The notes under the pieces are model-generated. The model did no database searches. It saw nothing but the letters and a program-made list of their open reading frames with translations, and was not told where the DNA came from. 64,000 nt of DNA from Karalla daura (taxonomy: Eukaryota > Chordata > Actinopteri > Chaetodontiformes > Leiognathidae). The stretch's first letter is position 1, and every line of letters begins with the position of its first letter. The translations under genes and the position numbers were made by a program. The stretch is from the NCBI GenBank assembly GCA_029224185.1, contig CM055192.1:22408739-22472738 (forward strand). Direction: 5' to 3'. Shown in pieces: positions 10,476 through 21,720 of the stretch.

Positions 10476-11974
10476 ACAGAACAAGAATATGAGATGGCAA
10501 ATGGCAGCTGGCACAAACATAAATTTGCCAAAATAAGACTTAGAAAAAAACAGGACACAGGCAACGTGATAATAGTTATTTGAGAACAAAAAAACGGAAG
10601 ACACTGACTTCGAAGAAAATCTGTAAATAAATATTTGACAACGAATATGAAGATAAACACTAAGTAATGTCTTAATATTAAGAAATGTTTGCACTAAAAC
10701 ACGTCAAAATATCAAAAGTGAGTCCAATGAAGCCCTAAAATGTGAGGTTAGTACTTCTGTGAAACCACGATTGTTGGTTAAATACAGGGGCATTCACATT
10801 CAGCTCCAGCAGGAAAAGAAGTACATGAAAACAAATGGTCACAAGGGTGAAACTCCAGGATCTCCCTGTTCAGTAGTTCCCATCCCCATCTCTCTGGTTG
10901 CATCACTTCCATTTTTCACACTGTGAGCCATTTGACTGGACACACTCTGTACTTGTTTTTGAAAAATTGCCATCAGCCTGGAGTCGAGCTGACGCTTACC
11001 GAGGCTGGATTGCACGTCTTGCCTCTGGGGTTTTCACTTTTTTCCCTTTGAGCCTACTTCTCAGTTCTCTGTATCCCCTTCTCTCTCCGGGTTCTGTAAA
11101 AATATTCCTTTCAAATTACCAACTTCACACAGCACGGCTGTTTATTCCGACTTAAAACCTCCCTTGACCCCCCCAAAACCATAGTACGAGCCCTGCGGGC
11201 AAATCATAGGTCTACCAAGTATAATAAGTAACTCTGTGGCATTGTGGAGGCTGAAGTAACACTCGATTTGTTGCCTTATGTAATATCGCCGCTTTTAGTT
11301 TCGCCATCATTCTAATAATAACTAATAATCAGTAATTCAAGTTAAATATTGATATGTGGTGGAAAGAATTCAATGTGTCTCGATTCAGCCGAATCTAAGA
11401 AGGCAGCAGGCAAGAATAAGTGGAGACTCCATGAGTTTAGGACTGCACTCGAAGAACAGTATTGATCCTGTGATTAAAGGAGAGATTCAAAATCAATGCT
11501 GCTGCTCAAGTTCTTTATTTATTTAATATTACTTCTTTGTCAAGATCAAGGACCTACTTTACCCAACAATGCAGCTCTACTGTCAAGACTTTGCTCACAA
11601 GCTTGACTGTTCTAGCAGCAGGTGATCTACCCTGCAGCAGAGATTCGCTTCTTCCAAACTTCTTCTTATTTTTTTTTTTTATATTTATATATGATTTTCA
11701 AACTCATACTCTCTAATGTCAACTGAAAGTAGCTTGAGTGACATCTCTTGAGGCAGCCTATTAGATGTTCTTGTGAAGATCTGGTAACAGCCTTTGTTGT
11801 ATAGAATAGTTGGAAGTCACTATCATATCACATTTCCATTATTTCTCTGCGCTCAAACTCTGAAAGCCTTACGAGTTCATCCAATCAGAGTGTACGAGAG
11901 CACTGCTACAGTGTTTCTGATTAAAGGATCAATACATTGATTCAATGTTAAAAATCTAAAAAAAAAAAAAAACA
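10476..11974. other. AT-rich non-coding stretch
   Basis: Nothing recognisable. Short T-rich and A-rich patches occur at 11660-11685 and 11957-11972. Confidence 0.45.
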
Positions 11975-12098
11975 ATTAAGAGACTCCAATCAACCCAAAC
12001 GCATGTTTTTTTGGATTGTGAGAGGAAAAGCCCTCAGTCCAACCAGGAGACAAACCCAGGAAGTTCATGCTGTGAGAACCACTCAACCACAGATTCAA
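11975..12098 (-). mobile_element. tRNA-headed SINE-like fragment
   Basis: The plus strand shows 'agagactccaatcaaccc', 'gcatgtttttttggattgtg', then 'gacaaacccaggaagttcat' and 'gctgtgagaaccactcaac', i.e. the head and core of a minus-strand copy with the middle shortened. Confidence 0.7.
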
Positions 12099-13232
12099 GC
12101 TTTGAACAAAACGATGGAGGATTTCAGAGCGACACTCCCACTTTTACACAGGGCTCATGTCTGTCTGCAGTGTTAAATCAGTTGGCTTCAAGGGCTTCTT
12201 CTTCTGCTAGATTAAATTTATATGAGGCACTCCGTTAGTTCCTTTAACTCTAAGGTAAATCCTCATCTCCCTGCTGTAACTTTAAGTTAGTGCTCATCCT
12301 CCAGTACTTCAGGCTTGTACCTGTTACCACTGTCCTTATGGTGGGTTGATGTTCTCATGGCCTTGAGCTCCATGTTTGTCCCACTGATGAAAAATCAACA
12401 AACAAGCTGTTAACTTCTGACCACCACTGCATTTCTGTGACCATCTGTTGTTTTTGGTTCTGTTATTCGAAAGCCACCAAGCTGTGGGAGCGCCTCTCTC
12501 TCTCTTTCCTCTCTCTCTCTCTCTTTCAGTCTCTCTCAGCATCTTTGGGTTTATCTCGTTGTCTATACACCTGGGCTCCTCTGTGCTGTATCTGTGCTGG
12601 CCTGGGACCTGCATCTCTCTCTTCTGTTGCTGCCTCATTCAGACATTTGGGTATGAATCACTGTCGCCCCAAGAGATTCAGCCTCTCCACTCCTCTCCCT
12701 ACCTTCCTAGTTTGCATGCTCTCATGTCTCTCTCTCCCTCTGTGTGTTTGGGTGTCTCTCTCCACTGTGTGGATGCTGTGCTTCCTCTGCTGTTTTATTC
12801 CATTTCTGCCTCCTTCCAGCTTGGCTCAGAGGAAACCTTGTGGCTCAGGTCATGCCTACCAACTGAAACCTGAAGCAATTCACCATATGCTATCTATATT
12901 GATCCATACACTTCTACTGCTCATGTTTTGTATCAATAGAAAATTGAAATATTTTCGTACATATGGCATCTACCATATAGTTTTGGAATTGCATTCTTTC
13001 TGCTGCTGCTGATTCTTCTCCCGCTTACTTTTTTTTTCCTAGACAGATGGTGGTTTGTGCTATACAGACTGTGAAGTCCCCGGAGGCAAGCTATTCAAAT
13101 GAAATTTACTTGACACGACAACAGGAGGAAGAGCCATAACCAACAGGAATTACACCCAAATCAAAAATTTTATGACACTAGACTTTTTACAGTGATCATC
13201 AAAATGATCCTCCCCACAACAACAAGCTAGGT
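12099..13232. other. Non-coding; pyrimidine-rich 12490-12800
   Basis: The plus strand is CT-rich with several (TC)5-9 runs between 12493 and 12535 and around 12730-12765. Two long overlapping plus-strand open frames (191 and 141 codons, rich in Ser, Leu, Cys) and a minus-strand frame all coincide with it and are attributed to composition. Confidence 0.5.
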
Positions 13233-13259
13233 TTCAGGCGGGGTACTACCCCGCCTGAA
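13233..13259. repeat. 27-bp perfect GC-rich inverted repeat
   Basis: Arms of 13 nt (TTCAGGCGGGGTA and its complement) are separated by a single C. As a hairpin it would have an 11-bp stem and a TACTA loop. Flanking 'aggt' and 'acct' extend the symmetry with a two-base offset. It sits in otherwise AT-rich sequence. Confidence 0.95.
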
Positions 13260-14158
13260 GTACCTCACATGGCGCCTATTGAGTAAAATCCCCAATTTGT
13301 GTGGCGGTCCCCTTTTGGCTCTTACGGCTAATTGTGCCTTCATCTCCTGCAAACTGCAATTAAATGAGTCAGGGGCTGACGGTTGGAGATAATGGAAATT
13401 TATTCCACCCAGTAAATTAGGAATTACAAGAAAGTGCACTGTGCTCAAACGTGACGAAATAAAAATGGACATCGGCATTTTAGAAGTGAGTGCACAATCA
13501 CTTGAAGGTTTGGATCCTATGCTCTAGTGATCTACCGCTAATGCTGTAGCTCAGACTGCCAACTTGGCCCTCTTTTAACCTGTTCACACAGCAGAAGACA
13601 CAGAGCAAACTCTTTGTCCGCCCTCTACAAAGGCACGTTGATTCGATTTACTATTTTTTGAAAACCTTGAAGAAAGTTGCAAAAGGGCTCAGACTAAAAG
13701 GCAACACACACAAGCACTGTACCTGTTCACCTCAAAGCATCATGAAGCCGCACGGATTGAATTCACACATAAGCACGTGTGGGTGCACACGTCCAAATGA
13801 CTTCACAGTGAGTTATAAACAGATGCAAAAACATGCACATGGAATGCATCATTTTGCATACAAAGACAATGTTGCCAAATCATGCAGACGCGCTTTAACA
13901 CACTGGCTCGCAGGCAGACAGATGCATGCATTGCTTAAATTATCTCTCTGACTCATGCACATAAACATGAACTGAAAATAAAGCCCCTTCAAATACACAT
14001 TGTACACACACGTCACACACACACGTCAGCCTGTTTCTCAGGGAATGACGACTGTGGAGGGTGTCACAGATGTCAGCAGTGACTGTCACACCCCAGGGGA
14101 TTCTGGAAAACGAGAGAGATGAATGTTGGAAAAAAATGGGAGAGTCTGGCTCCTACAG
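13260..14158. other. Non-coding stretch, nothing recognised
   Basis: Includes sequence with scattered ACACAC and CATGCA words (13700-14030) but no tract long enough to call. The 97-codon plus-strand frame at 13658-13951 is His/Lys-rich and unrecognised. Confidence 0.45.
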
Positions 14159-14190
14159 AGGAGAGAGAGAGATAAAGTGAGAGAGAGAGG

Positions 14191-14231
<41 letters not shown>
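14159..14231. repeat. (GA)n microsatellite, interrupted
   Basis: GA runs at 14160-14170, 14179-14198 and a continuous 14200-14230, with short interruptions. The Leu-Ser frame on the minus strand is its shadow. Confidence 0.95.
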
Positions 14232-14234
<3 letters not shown>

Positions 14235-15387
14235 TGTGAGTACAAGCCAAAGAGTAGAAGGTGGAGATGAAGGCGAGGGAGGAACAATCAATTCTCTGAC
14301 ATCTCTAAATGTGCACTTGATGATGCATACCTAAACAGGCCTGAAATGGTCCAGGGGGAGAGGTGGAAGGGAGTGAAAGAGGTGAATGAGAAAAGGGTAG
14401 GGGGGGTATAGAGAAAAGTGAGAGACTAGATTAATGAAGAGAAATTGGGAGGGAAGGAGATAAAGGGGGAACTAAGTTGGAGAGACTGTTGCGTGTGTCC
14501 ATTTGGGCTTTAAACAGCAGTTGGTCCTCTAAGGACTTTGCTCTAAGCGAAGCAGTCAGCCTTGCAGGTCGTTCTGAGGTCCACAGAGAATGAGAGGAGT
14601 GAAAGAGAAAGTGGACGGGAGAGGAGGTGAATACTGATGAGGAGGAGGTGAAGGAGCGGGCAGATATTGTTGGCCGGACCTAGGAGCACGCTCACCCTCA
14701 CCACAGTTCATTTACTCCAAAGCCTTTGGTTGATCTGCAAAAAATGAGTGAGATAAGAAACTTTTTGTCCCTCTCCATTTTTCTTGAGATTGCCATAAAG
14801 GTGTCCTATACTTTCCAGAAGAGAAATGGAAGTGCTGGTGCAGGATAATGCAATATAATTGCAAAGCAAAGTTAATTAAAAACACACCTGCAAAGAAGGA
14901 CAAATTAAGGGCCAATGCACAGAAACCACTTATAAGAGGTTGCTGCACATTATCAACTTTCTTTGAGGAGTAAAACCATATTCTATTGAGGAATGATGGC
15001 AGCGATGTACTTCTCTTAAATACCTAATGATATGTAAATCTGCTGATTGTGGAAGTAGGTTGACCCCAGCAGGTCTTCCCCATTACGAAGCTAGTGTGTG
15101 CGATGAAACTTTTTACCCACTCACAATTCCTATATCTCAATATAGGAAAAGCGACTTAATTAAGTAGAGATACATCTAAAAACATCACTCTTATGACCCT
15201 ACGGAGAGTTAGAGGAATGGGAGATTCATCATGTGTCCCTGGGCCTTAACCAAATGCAGACAGTAGTCATCTATTTATTTATTTATTTCTATGTAGGCCA
15301 AGGATGCAATTGCACAGTGCTAGATGTAAGAATATGACCTGCGATGCACACTTTTTTGAAAGAGTAATCAAATGTTTGTAGTAAAAT
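14232..15387. other. Purine-rich then AT-rich non-coding sequence
   Basis: 14340-14660 is rich in GAGA, GGAG and GAGGA. The rest is AT-rich with a short (ATTT)n at 15271-15288. No gene seen. Confidence 0.5.
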
Positions 15388-15455
15388 ATATGCAAGATTC
15401 AGGATTCTTTATTGTCATTGTGCCAGACATAAAACAGGTTTAAAGTTGCTTAATA
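15388..15455. repeat. Dispersed repeat with 'ttctttattgtcattg' motif
   Basis: 'gattcaggattctttattgt' followed by 'cattgtgccagacataaaac' matches the start of a common teleost retroelement-derived repeat. Diverged AT-rich sequence follows to about 15540. Confidence 0.5.
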
Positions 15456-16721
15456 GAGTCTGTTTGTCCAGGAATATGAAACCATAATGGACATAAATTA
15501 AAAGTTATTTTATACACAATTAAAAATGTAAATGCATAGATAATTTGATTGCATAAATTAATGCCTTGATGACGAATTGTAATATGCTGAAATTTCTGAT
15601 AATAACACATTGCAATGTATTAGCTGACTGCGCTTCTTTTACTCAAATGATGTGCATGCAACTGGCATCCATTATATAGCGTTAGTAGTGCATAGCATTA
15701 CATAGTGTTAGTTTTACTTTGCCCCCAAGTGGAAATGTAAAGTAGCAGAACATAGATTTACAGTTTATGAGTAAATGTACCGAGTTGCTTTACACCACAT
15801 CCACCACTGAAGACGAAGCTGGACACAGACCTGCATAAAGACCCCAAGGCGTCTGTCAGAGCAAGACAAGTTTCCTAGCAACAGCGAACATCAGAAGTTT
15901 CTGTGCCCAAGCCTGCCAGAAAAATCATGAAATCTGCAAAACCTCTCAGTGATTTGGTGATAACATGGCAAGCCGAGCACTGAAGTTCAATAGTTGTACC
16001 AGGTGTCATGAGAAAAGTGCAATTTTCTTTGCTATTTTGTCTTTCCTTTATCACAATTTTGTATTAACCTTTTAAAAAAAGCATAACTACAAGGTCTATT
16101 TGAATACTTTTGGTGTCATTGGAAAGGGAGCGATGAGGTTTTGATGAGATACATGTATTATTGGTGAATAGTGAATGAATATGGCACACAGCATAAATTT
16201 AATGATGTTTTATTTCACCAAAAAAAACACTTTCAGGGAGAGTATTCGTTGGAAATCCGTTGCTACTAAAGCTCTAAACAAATCATAATACAATATGTGG
16301 ACATTTTCTTTGCAATGGTTGATTTTGATGAAGTGCAGCAGGACAAAATCATTTTTAGCACAGATATCATAGGTGAGGTCTTCAAAAAGACCATCTTGGT
16401 AATTCAATCTCATTAAGTATCTAGCAGTTCCATCACTTCCAAGGCTGTAAGACTCTTCTTTGAGCATTGTATGGCTTGAATCTCTCTCTCCTCCTTTCTT
16501 TCAAAACTGTGCGTATTTAGTTGCAGTGCATATAAGCACCCACCTGACTGGTCACTTGTCTGCTCATTGGACATTGGACATTGAACTACCAGGAAAATAT
16601 GTGGAGTTACCGACAAAACTAACCTTTCACGGCAAAGCAGCAAAGGTAAGAGGAAGTTTACAACCATGTTTTGGCCAAGCTGTGTCCGTGTTTGCTCAAA
16701 TTTTGGCTTCTCTCTATGCCA
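15456..16721. other. Non-coding stretch; weak exon-like signal 16521-16645
   Basis: A minus-strand frame of 85 codons (16210-16467) and a plus-strand frame of 95 codons (16460-16747) have no recognisable domain. The latter holds a strong donor, AAAG/GTAAGA at 16645-16646, preceded by a CT tract and TAG at 16520. A 125-nt open interval lies between them. The pyrimidine tract is poorly placed, so this is probably chance. Confidence 0.3.
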
Positions 16722-16801
16722 TGCTAGCTGCTAGTGCTAGCTGCTAGTGCTAGCTGCTAGCACTAGCGCTAGCACTAGCTGCTAGCTGCTAGCGCTAGCT
16801 A
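16722..16801. repeat. GCTAGC-based palindromic minisatellite
   Basis: Eighty bases built from GCTAGC, GCTAGT and GCTGCTAG words. It contains a perfect inverted repeat at 16743-16767 (12-nt arms, one-base centre) and a 10-bp palindrome centred at 16768. Several overlapping NheI-type GCTAGC palindromes are present. Confidence 0.95.
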
Positions 16802-17296
16802 TCGTTCCAATGGTTGTAGCCGGCTCTTTCAAACAAATGGTAGCTGATGTTTTGCATCCGGTGCAGTAGCATATGAGACATATGAGAAATATGGCGAATG
16901 GGTCCACACAGAGATGCTTCGTGGAGTTGGATGTTTACTATTTAACACTACTATTTAAGTAGTGTTTGGCCTGTGTTCAGGTCCTAAAATACCTGAACCC
17001 TTTCTACAGGCTGTGGGCTAGCTTCTGCTGTTTAATTTGTCATATAACATGACTATATTCTTTCATAATTAGTGGTGTGGTGGCTTGGTGATTGTACTGC
17101 TTCACTGTTGTTGTTTTTTTATTACAACTGTATCAGTAATAGTTAAACATAGGGACAAATGTAGGTTACAATGACCACAATGCAGTTGGAGATACATTTT
17201 ATTCGTCTTTGCTTCTACATATACATAGCTATTCAAACACTGGATTCTAACATGTTAATATATCATGTATTCATTATATATCTGATACATTAACAT
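16802..17296. other. AT-rich non-coding stretch
   Basis: Nothing recognisable. A TTAACACTACTATTTAAGTAGTG near-inverted repeat lies at 16940-16963. Confidence 0.4.
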
Positions 17297-17515
17297 GTCT
17301 GGGCAACAGGGAGGCTGTGTGAATAATACTGTCACCTCATAGCAAGAAAGTTGCTGGTTTAAATTAGTTTTGACTCGTTTTCTAGTTTCCATTCATAGTC
17401 CAAAAGATGCATGTTTGGACTATGGATTTGACCACATGAACTGTTAACCTGTCTCTGCCTTCATACTATGTACACTGGAGATACACACCAGGAGATGATA
17501 TCGCTGGGTACAAAA
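17297..17515 (+). mobile_element. tRNA-headed SINE-like copy
   Basis: Plus orientation: 'ctgtcacctcatagcaagaa' (head), 'gctggtttaaat' (degenerate B box), 'agtccaaaagatgcatgttt' (core), then 'acctgtctctgcctt' and 'tacactggagatacacacca' (3' part). Diverged but nearly full length. Confidence 0.8.
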
Positions 17516-17712
17516 GATAATGGGTAGATAGATTTTTGTGCTTTAGAAAACACCCTTTCTTCAATATATGATTGTATATACTGTGTATTGCCCTTTCACA
17601 ATACACACTTCTGATTGCAGATATTTCTCTGTCAATATGTGACATCCTCAAATGGGGCTTTCAGTCTTGGTGGTGTGATAAACTGGCATCCTCTTATAAA
17701 TGTAGGATGTAG

Positions 17713-17732
17713 TGATGCAAGAAATTGCATCA
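17713..17732. repeat. 8-bp-stem hairpin with GAAA loop
   Basis: TGATGCAA, GAAA, TTGCATCA: a perfect 8-bp stem closing a GNRA-type tetraloop. It lies between two oppositely oriented SINE copies. Confidence 0.8.
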
Positions 17733-17849
17733 GATTCATCATATCAGAGCTGGATGACATTGATTTGTTGAAAGGCAATATTTTACTAAATGCCATGACA
17801 AAGCTTATGTACTGTAAAGTTAAAGACCTGGTGTCGGTGAGCCTAATAT

Positions 17850-18120
17850 CGCCCATCTATTATCTTACACACTGTGTAGCTTTATGGCGTCTGTCTGAAA
17901 GGAGCTGCTGGAGCTTATCCCAGCACACAAAGGAGATCCAGGCTCAGACCTAGGGCCAATTTAGAGTCTCGGATCAAGCTAAATGCATGTTTTTGGACTG
18001 TGGGAGAAAACCCACACACATGGAAAAACATGCAAACTCCACACAGAAAGACTCAGGAGTCAAACTCAGGTCTTCTGACCAAGGAGACAGTGCTATCCTG
18101 CCAACTACTGTGCAGCCTCC
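17850..18120 (-). mobile_element. tRNA-headed SINE-like copy, near full length
   Basis: The plus strand shows the minus-oriented order: 'ggagcttatcccagcacaca', 'gggccaatttagagtctc', 'aaatgcatgtttttggactg', 'tgggagaaaacccacacac', 'catgcaaactccacacagaa' and a head ending in 'gacagtgctatcctgcc'. One of the best-preserved copies here. Faces the copy at 17297-17515. Confidence 0.9.
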
Positions 18121-19102
18121 ACCTGATATTATTCCATTTCAATAGCCTTTCCATAACATCTTTCTGTGTCACTGAAAACATGACCTCTGTCTGCCAGTCG
18201 TATAAATATTACTTATTCTCTAGGAAACTTTCTTCTACATCTTTTCATGCAATAATGATTGACGTTTTATGACTGATACCAGGCAATATTTGCACATCAG
18301 TCTCATGCTCATGTCTCAGAAAAGTGAGCCAAAGTCCAGCCGTGTTGTGCTGTATTTCCATCAGAGCTGGATCTAATAACTCCTTGAGACCCCTGCAGTC
18401 ACCTTTACCTTTTTTACCCCCCTGTAGACAAAAGCCAGATGTTGAGGATGTTTTTTTTTCCACTGTGAAAAAGGTTTTGGAAAGCTTGTTTTGAGCTCCC
18501 CACAGCCATCCCAGACAGGCAGAAATGCTTGCCATTATGACTGGTATGACAGAGAATATTTCACAGGTGGGCATGGAAACCTGAATCATTATTAAGAGCA
18601 AGGCTAAAAATGCTACAGAAATTAAAGGGAGATGTTTGTTGCCCTTTTTCAAGCACTGATTAAAACATGCTGCAGATTTCTGAAGGCTAAAATTTCTTTT
18701 ATCAGAGGCTTTAATTACCTTCATGTGATGTTATTATGTGGTCTTTTAGTTTTGGCATTCACTCCAAAGAGATATTGCAGCAGAGAAATTTATCTGAAAA
18801 GAGCAAACTTTTTTCTTATATGCTTTAGTCAGAGTTTGGTTTCCAGAGATACCAAACTTGTCAGGCAGAATTTTCAGGAAGAGTGTATAAAACAAGTACA
18901 AGGCCTTTGAATTGCTAATACTGAACACAGCCGTGCAGCCATACAGTCTTTGCTTTGACTGTCTAATTCAGTGTAAACAACACGGCGCAGCTGTAGCAAA
19001 GAACAGGAACAAACTACATAAACATGCATCATTTATTTGTGATGTTCTCATAGAGAACAAATTAAATAATTTCTCGAAATCTAGAAAGTTAGCTTGTGAG
19101 AG
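18121..19102. other. Non-coding; unrecognised 159-codon frame
   Basis: A minus-strand open frame (18245-18724) lies in complex sequence. It contains hydrophobic stretches but no motif I know. For 64 kb read in six frames, one or a few frames of this length are expected by chance. Confidence 0.4.
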
Positions 19103-19179
19103 AACTGGACTGGACTGGACTTACTGGACTAGAAGTATAGTAATACTGGACTGAATTATTGAACAAAAAAAAAAAAAAA
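19103..19179. repeat. Short (ACTGG)n minisatellite with poly-A
   Basis: ACTGG/ACTGGACT units recur between 19103 and 19152, followed by a run of 16 A at 19164-19179. Confidence 0.8.
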
Positions 19180-19337
19180 CTTTCACTGAAAAACCATAGC
19201 ACTACATCACTGTGGCATGTCTCACCAGCACTATATTCTCAAAAACCACTTTCCCTGAGTCTGTGACTGAAAACAGTATTTGAGATTGTCTCATGCCCCA
19301 GTGCTAAGTTACACTGCTCAGTGCACGATCCATCACC

Positions 19338-19338
<1 letters not shown>

Positions 19339-19398
<60 letters not shown>
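19339..19398. repeat. (TG)30 microsatellite
   Basis: Uninterrupted TG tract. It encodes the Thr-His run of the minus-strand frame 19304-19525. Confidence 0.97.
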
Positions 19399-19399
<1 letters not shown>

Positions 19400-21691
19400 T
19401 CTCTGTGACGTGTTTTGGTTAATACCTTGAATGGCAGTTATCCTAAAGCCCTGCATGCCTGGATTATAGACCATGTTGTAAACCATATCCATACAGCACT
19501 CCTGTGGCCTTTGTAAAGATTCCATCTTGCAGTGACTGAAATGCCAAAATCATTTTCAGCAACTTGTCTAGTCAACCTTTAAAAGAATAATGCATCGTTA
19601 GGAAATACATTTTTCTTGTGCGAACCACCGGAGAGTAAAAAATGACAGCAAATAACAGACGAATGACATGACTCACGAGACAGTTCTGACCATTCATATC
19701 ACGCGTCATCCTTTAAAAATGTCAGTGGCATAAGTTATGAAGGTGTAGCACACTCACCGGAATGTGTCTGCACTAGAATAACATTCAGTGGAAAGGCTTC
19801 ATCCTCAAAGGGTCTTAACTCCCAGGTAAGATACTCAACCAGGATTCAGTGCTTCTTTTTGAAAACTGGATGTCCCTAAAGTCCATGGCTGTCTACACCT
19901 ACAATTCTCATTTACCTATCTTTAAATTTCCTTTCATGTTAGAAGATGTTAGAGTCTACATGCTTGGTGTTTGACAATACGGAAGAGATATAATTAACGA
20001 AAATGTCTTAAATAAAAAGCGATTCTTATCCCCTTTATCACCACAACTGTACATCCTGATCGTATCTTGACTCTGCTTTGTCCATTGTCCACGCCTAGGT
20101 AACAGCTCTTTGTCTCCATGGCTTATATGCGTGTAACTGATCCAGACCCTTAGAAACAAGCAACAATAAACTGTATAATGATAACAATAAACTTGGCTGA
20201 TTTGAACTTGAGGAAACAGGTACGACAACGCCCTACCTCAGTGACCTGAATCGCCTCGGAGCTCCCTCCAGGGAGAGAGCAAACTTTGAAGAGGAAGCTA
20301 TAGGTTAATCAGCGGTATATTGTTTCTAGAATCCTGCCAATACTTGGGTCAGACAGCAGTCCAACAAGGTCACAGAGCAAATGTCTAACTGGATATTTTG
20401 CAGACAACTTCCTGACCATGTACTTTATGAGGACAACCTCATCAACTCTTCTGAACAAAGGCCTCCATAAATTGATGGTAGAATGGTGGTGAGATCCAAG
20501 GCTTCAGCCTTGGTAAAATAAAAAATGTTTAGCTGGAGTTTTTTTTATTATTATTCTTTTATACTATGATGCTCCAAGGTATTTATGTTGCTTGTTTCCA
20601 CTGCTCCAGGGCTTGTGTGGGAGCAAGCTGAGACCATCCCTTTTTCGATGATGTCATCCTCCTTGTTTTGTTCCACATCCTGTCCAGATTGTTATCTTCA
20701 CATTTGCCCGAAACGATCTGATTTGGACGATCTTAACACCTATATAACCTGCCCAGATTTTTGCCGCCAACAGTAGATAAGCATCATGAGGGAACTTGAC
20801 ATCAGGTGGAGGGCTTGTGGGATAACAAGGAGCTCGGATGTCTCTTTCACACCAAAAGCAGCAGTGAAGGGTCACAGAGCTGCATGATGAGTGTGTGAAC
20901 CCCTTTTATGACACACGCTCCATCATGTAAATGTGTCGGCAATTGTACATCACGTCTGACTGAGCCCCCAAGTCTCTGCCCCCTCAAAAGCCATTACGGC
21001 AGTCTCACTGGATCAGATCTGCTAACATTTCTGCGACACTTCCAACATGATCCCAGTCTGAACTGGAGACTGAGAAAGTTAATTAGTGGTACTTCTTTCC
21101 ACTGTTACGGCCAGTGCGGTCAACCTCATTCTGAATCAGGTATAATTACCCTCAGGTCACTTTTAGCCAGAAATTAATGTATGTTCGTGGACAGGCAGGC
21201 TTTTCATGGGTCTCTTTACTCTACTGTACATCATACGCATGGTATATGAAACATATTGTGGATGTATTGTACAGTGTACGTTTCATTTTTTCTTTTTATG
21301 TCCCTTCCCTGCATCACATTCAGGAATAGTGATAGACCATAATGCTCATGCTTGGATTACTCTCTTGGACTTTTTAACTTTTTCATGCTCGACAATGAAA
21401 TGAGAAACTATGATAAAGGACCTTAACTCTTTTCCTCCGGCCGTCTGGGCGAAAGGGAAAGCTGCGACTTTGTCTTCATTGTAAAAAGGCTGCAGTCGAC
21501 GTCTGGGCTCCTGCCGGGGACTCTGAAATATTCATGGTATAAATATTGCAAGGCTCGGCGTCTAATAAAAGCGCTGGTCTTTATTAACGAGATGACTGAG
21601 GGATCCATTGATCAAGCTTTCTGTTTTATGTCATGAAGATTTTCTCCTCCGCCACTTCCCTCTTTGTCTCATATTCCCCCACTTTGTATGA
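19399..21691. other. Non-coding; enhancer-like stretch 21420-21640
   Basis: No coding or repeat landmarks up to about 21400. From 21420 to 21640 the sequence is complex, non-repetitive and rich in AT-type factor cores (atattcatggtataaatatt, taataaaagc, attaacgag). That resembles a conserved non-coding element, but I cannot test conservation. Confidence 0.35.
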
Positions 21692-21720
21692 GTCTCCCTC
21701 TCTCTCTCTCTCTCTCTCTT
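21692..21720. repeat. (CT)n microsatellite
   Basis: About 14 CT units, followed by TTTCTGTTTCTGTCTG. Confidence 0.93.

Noticed and set aside
12437..13012. 191-codon plus-strand open frame
   Set aside because: Lies on CT-rich sequence; Ser/Leu/Cys-rich and overlapped by another open frame in a second phase, as expected from composition.
18245..18724. 159-codon minus-strand frame as a gene
   Set aside because: A frame of this length is expected once or a few times by chance in 64 kb over six frames, and no motif is recognised.
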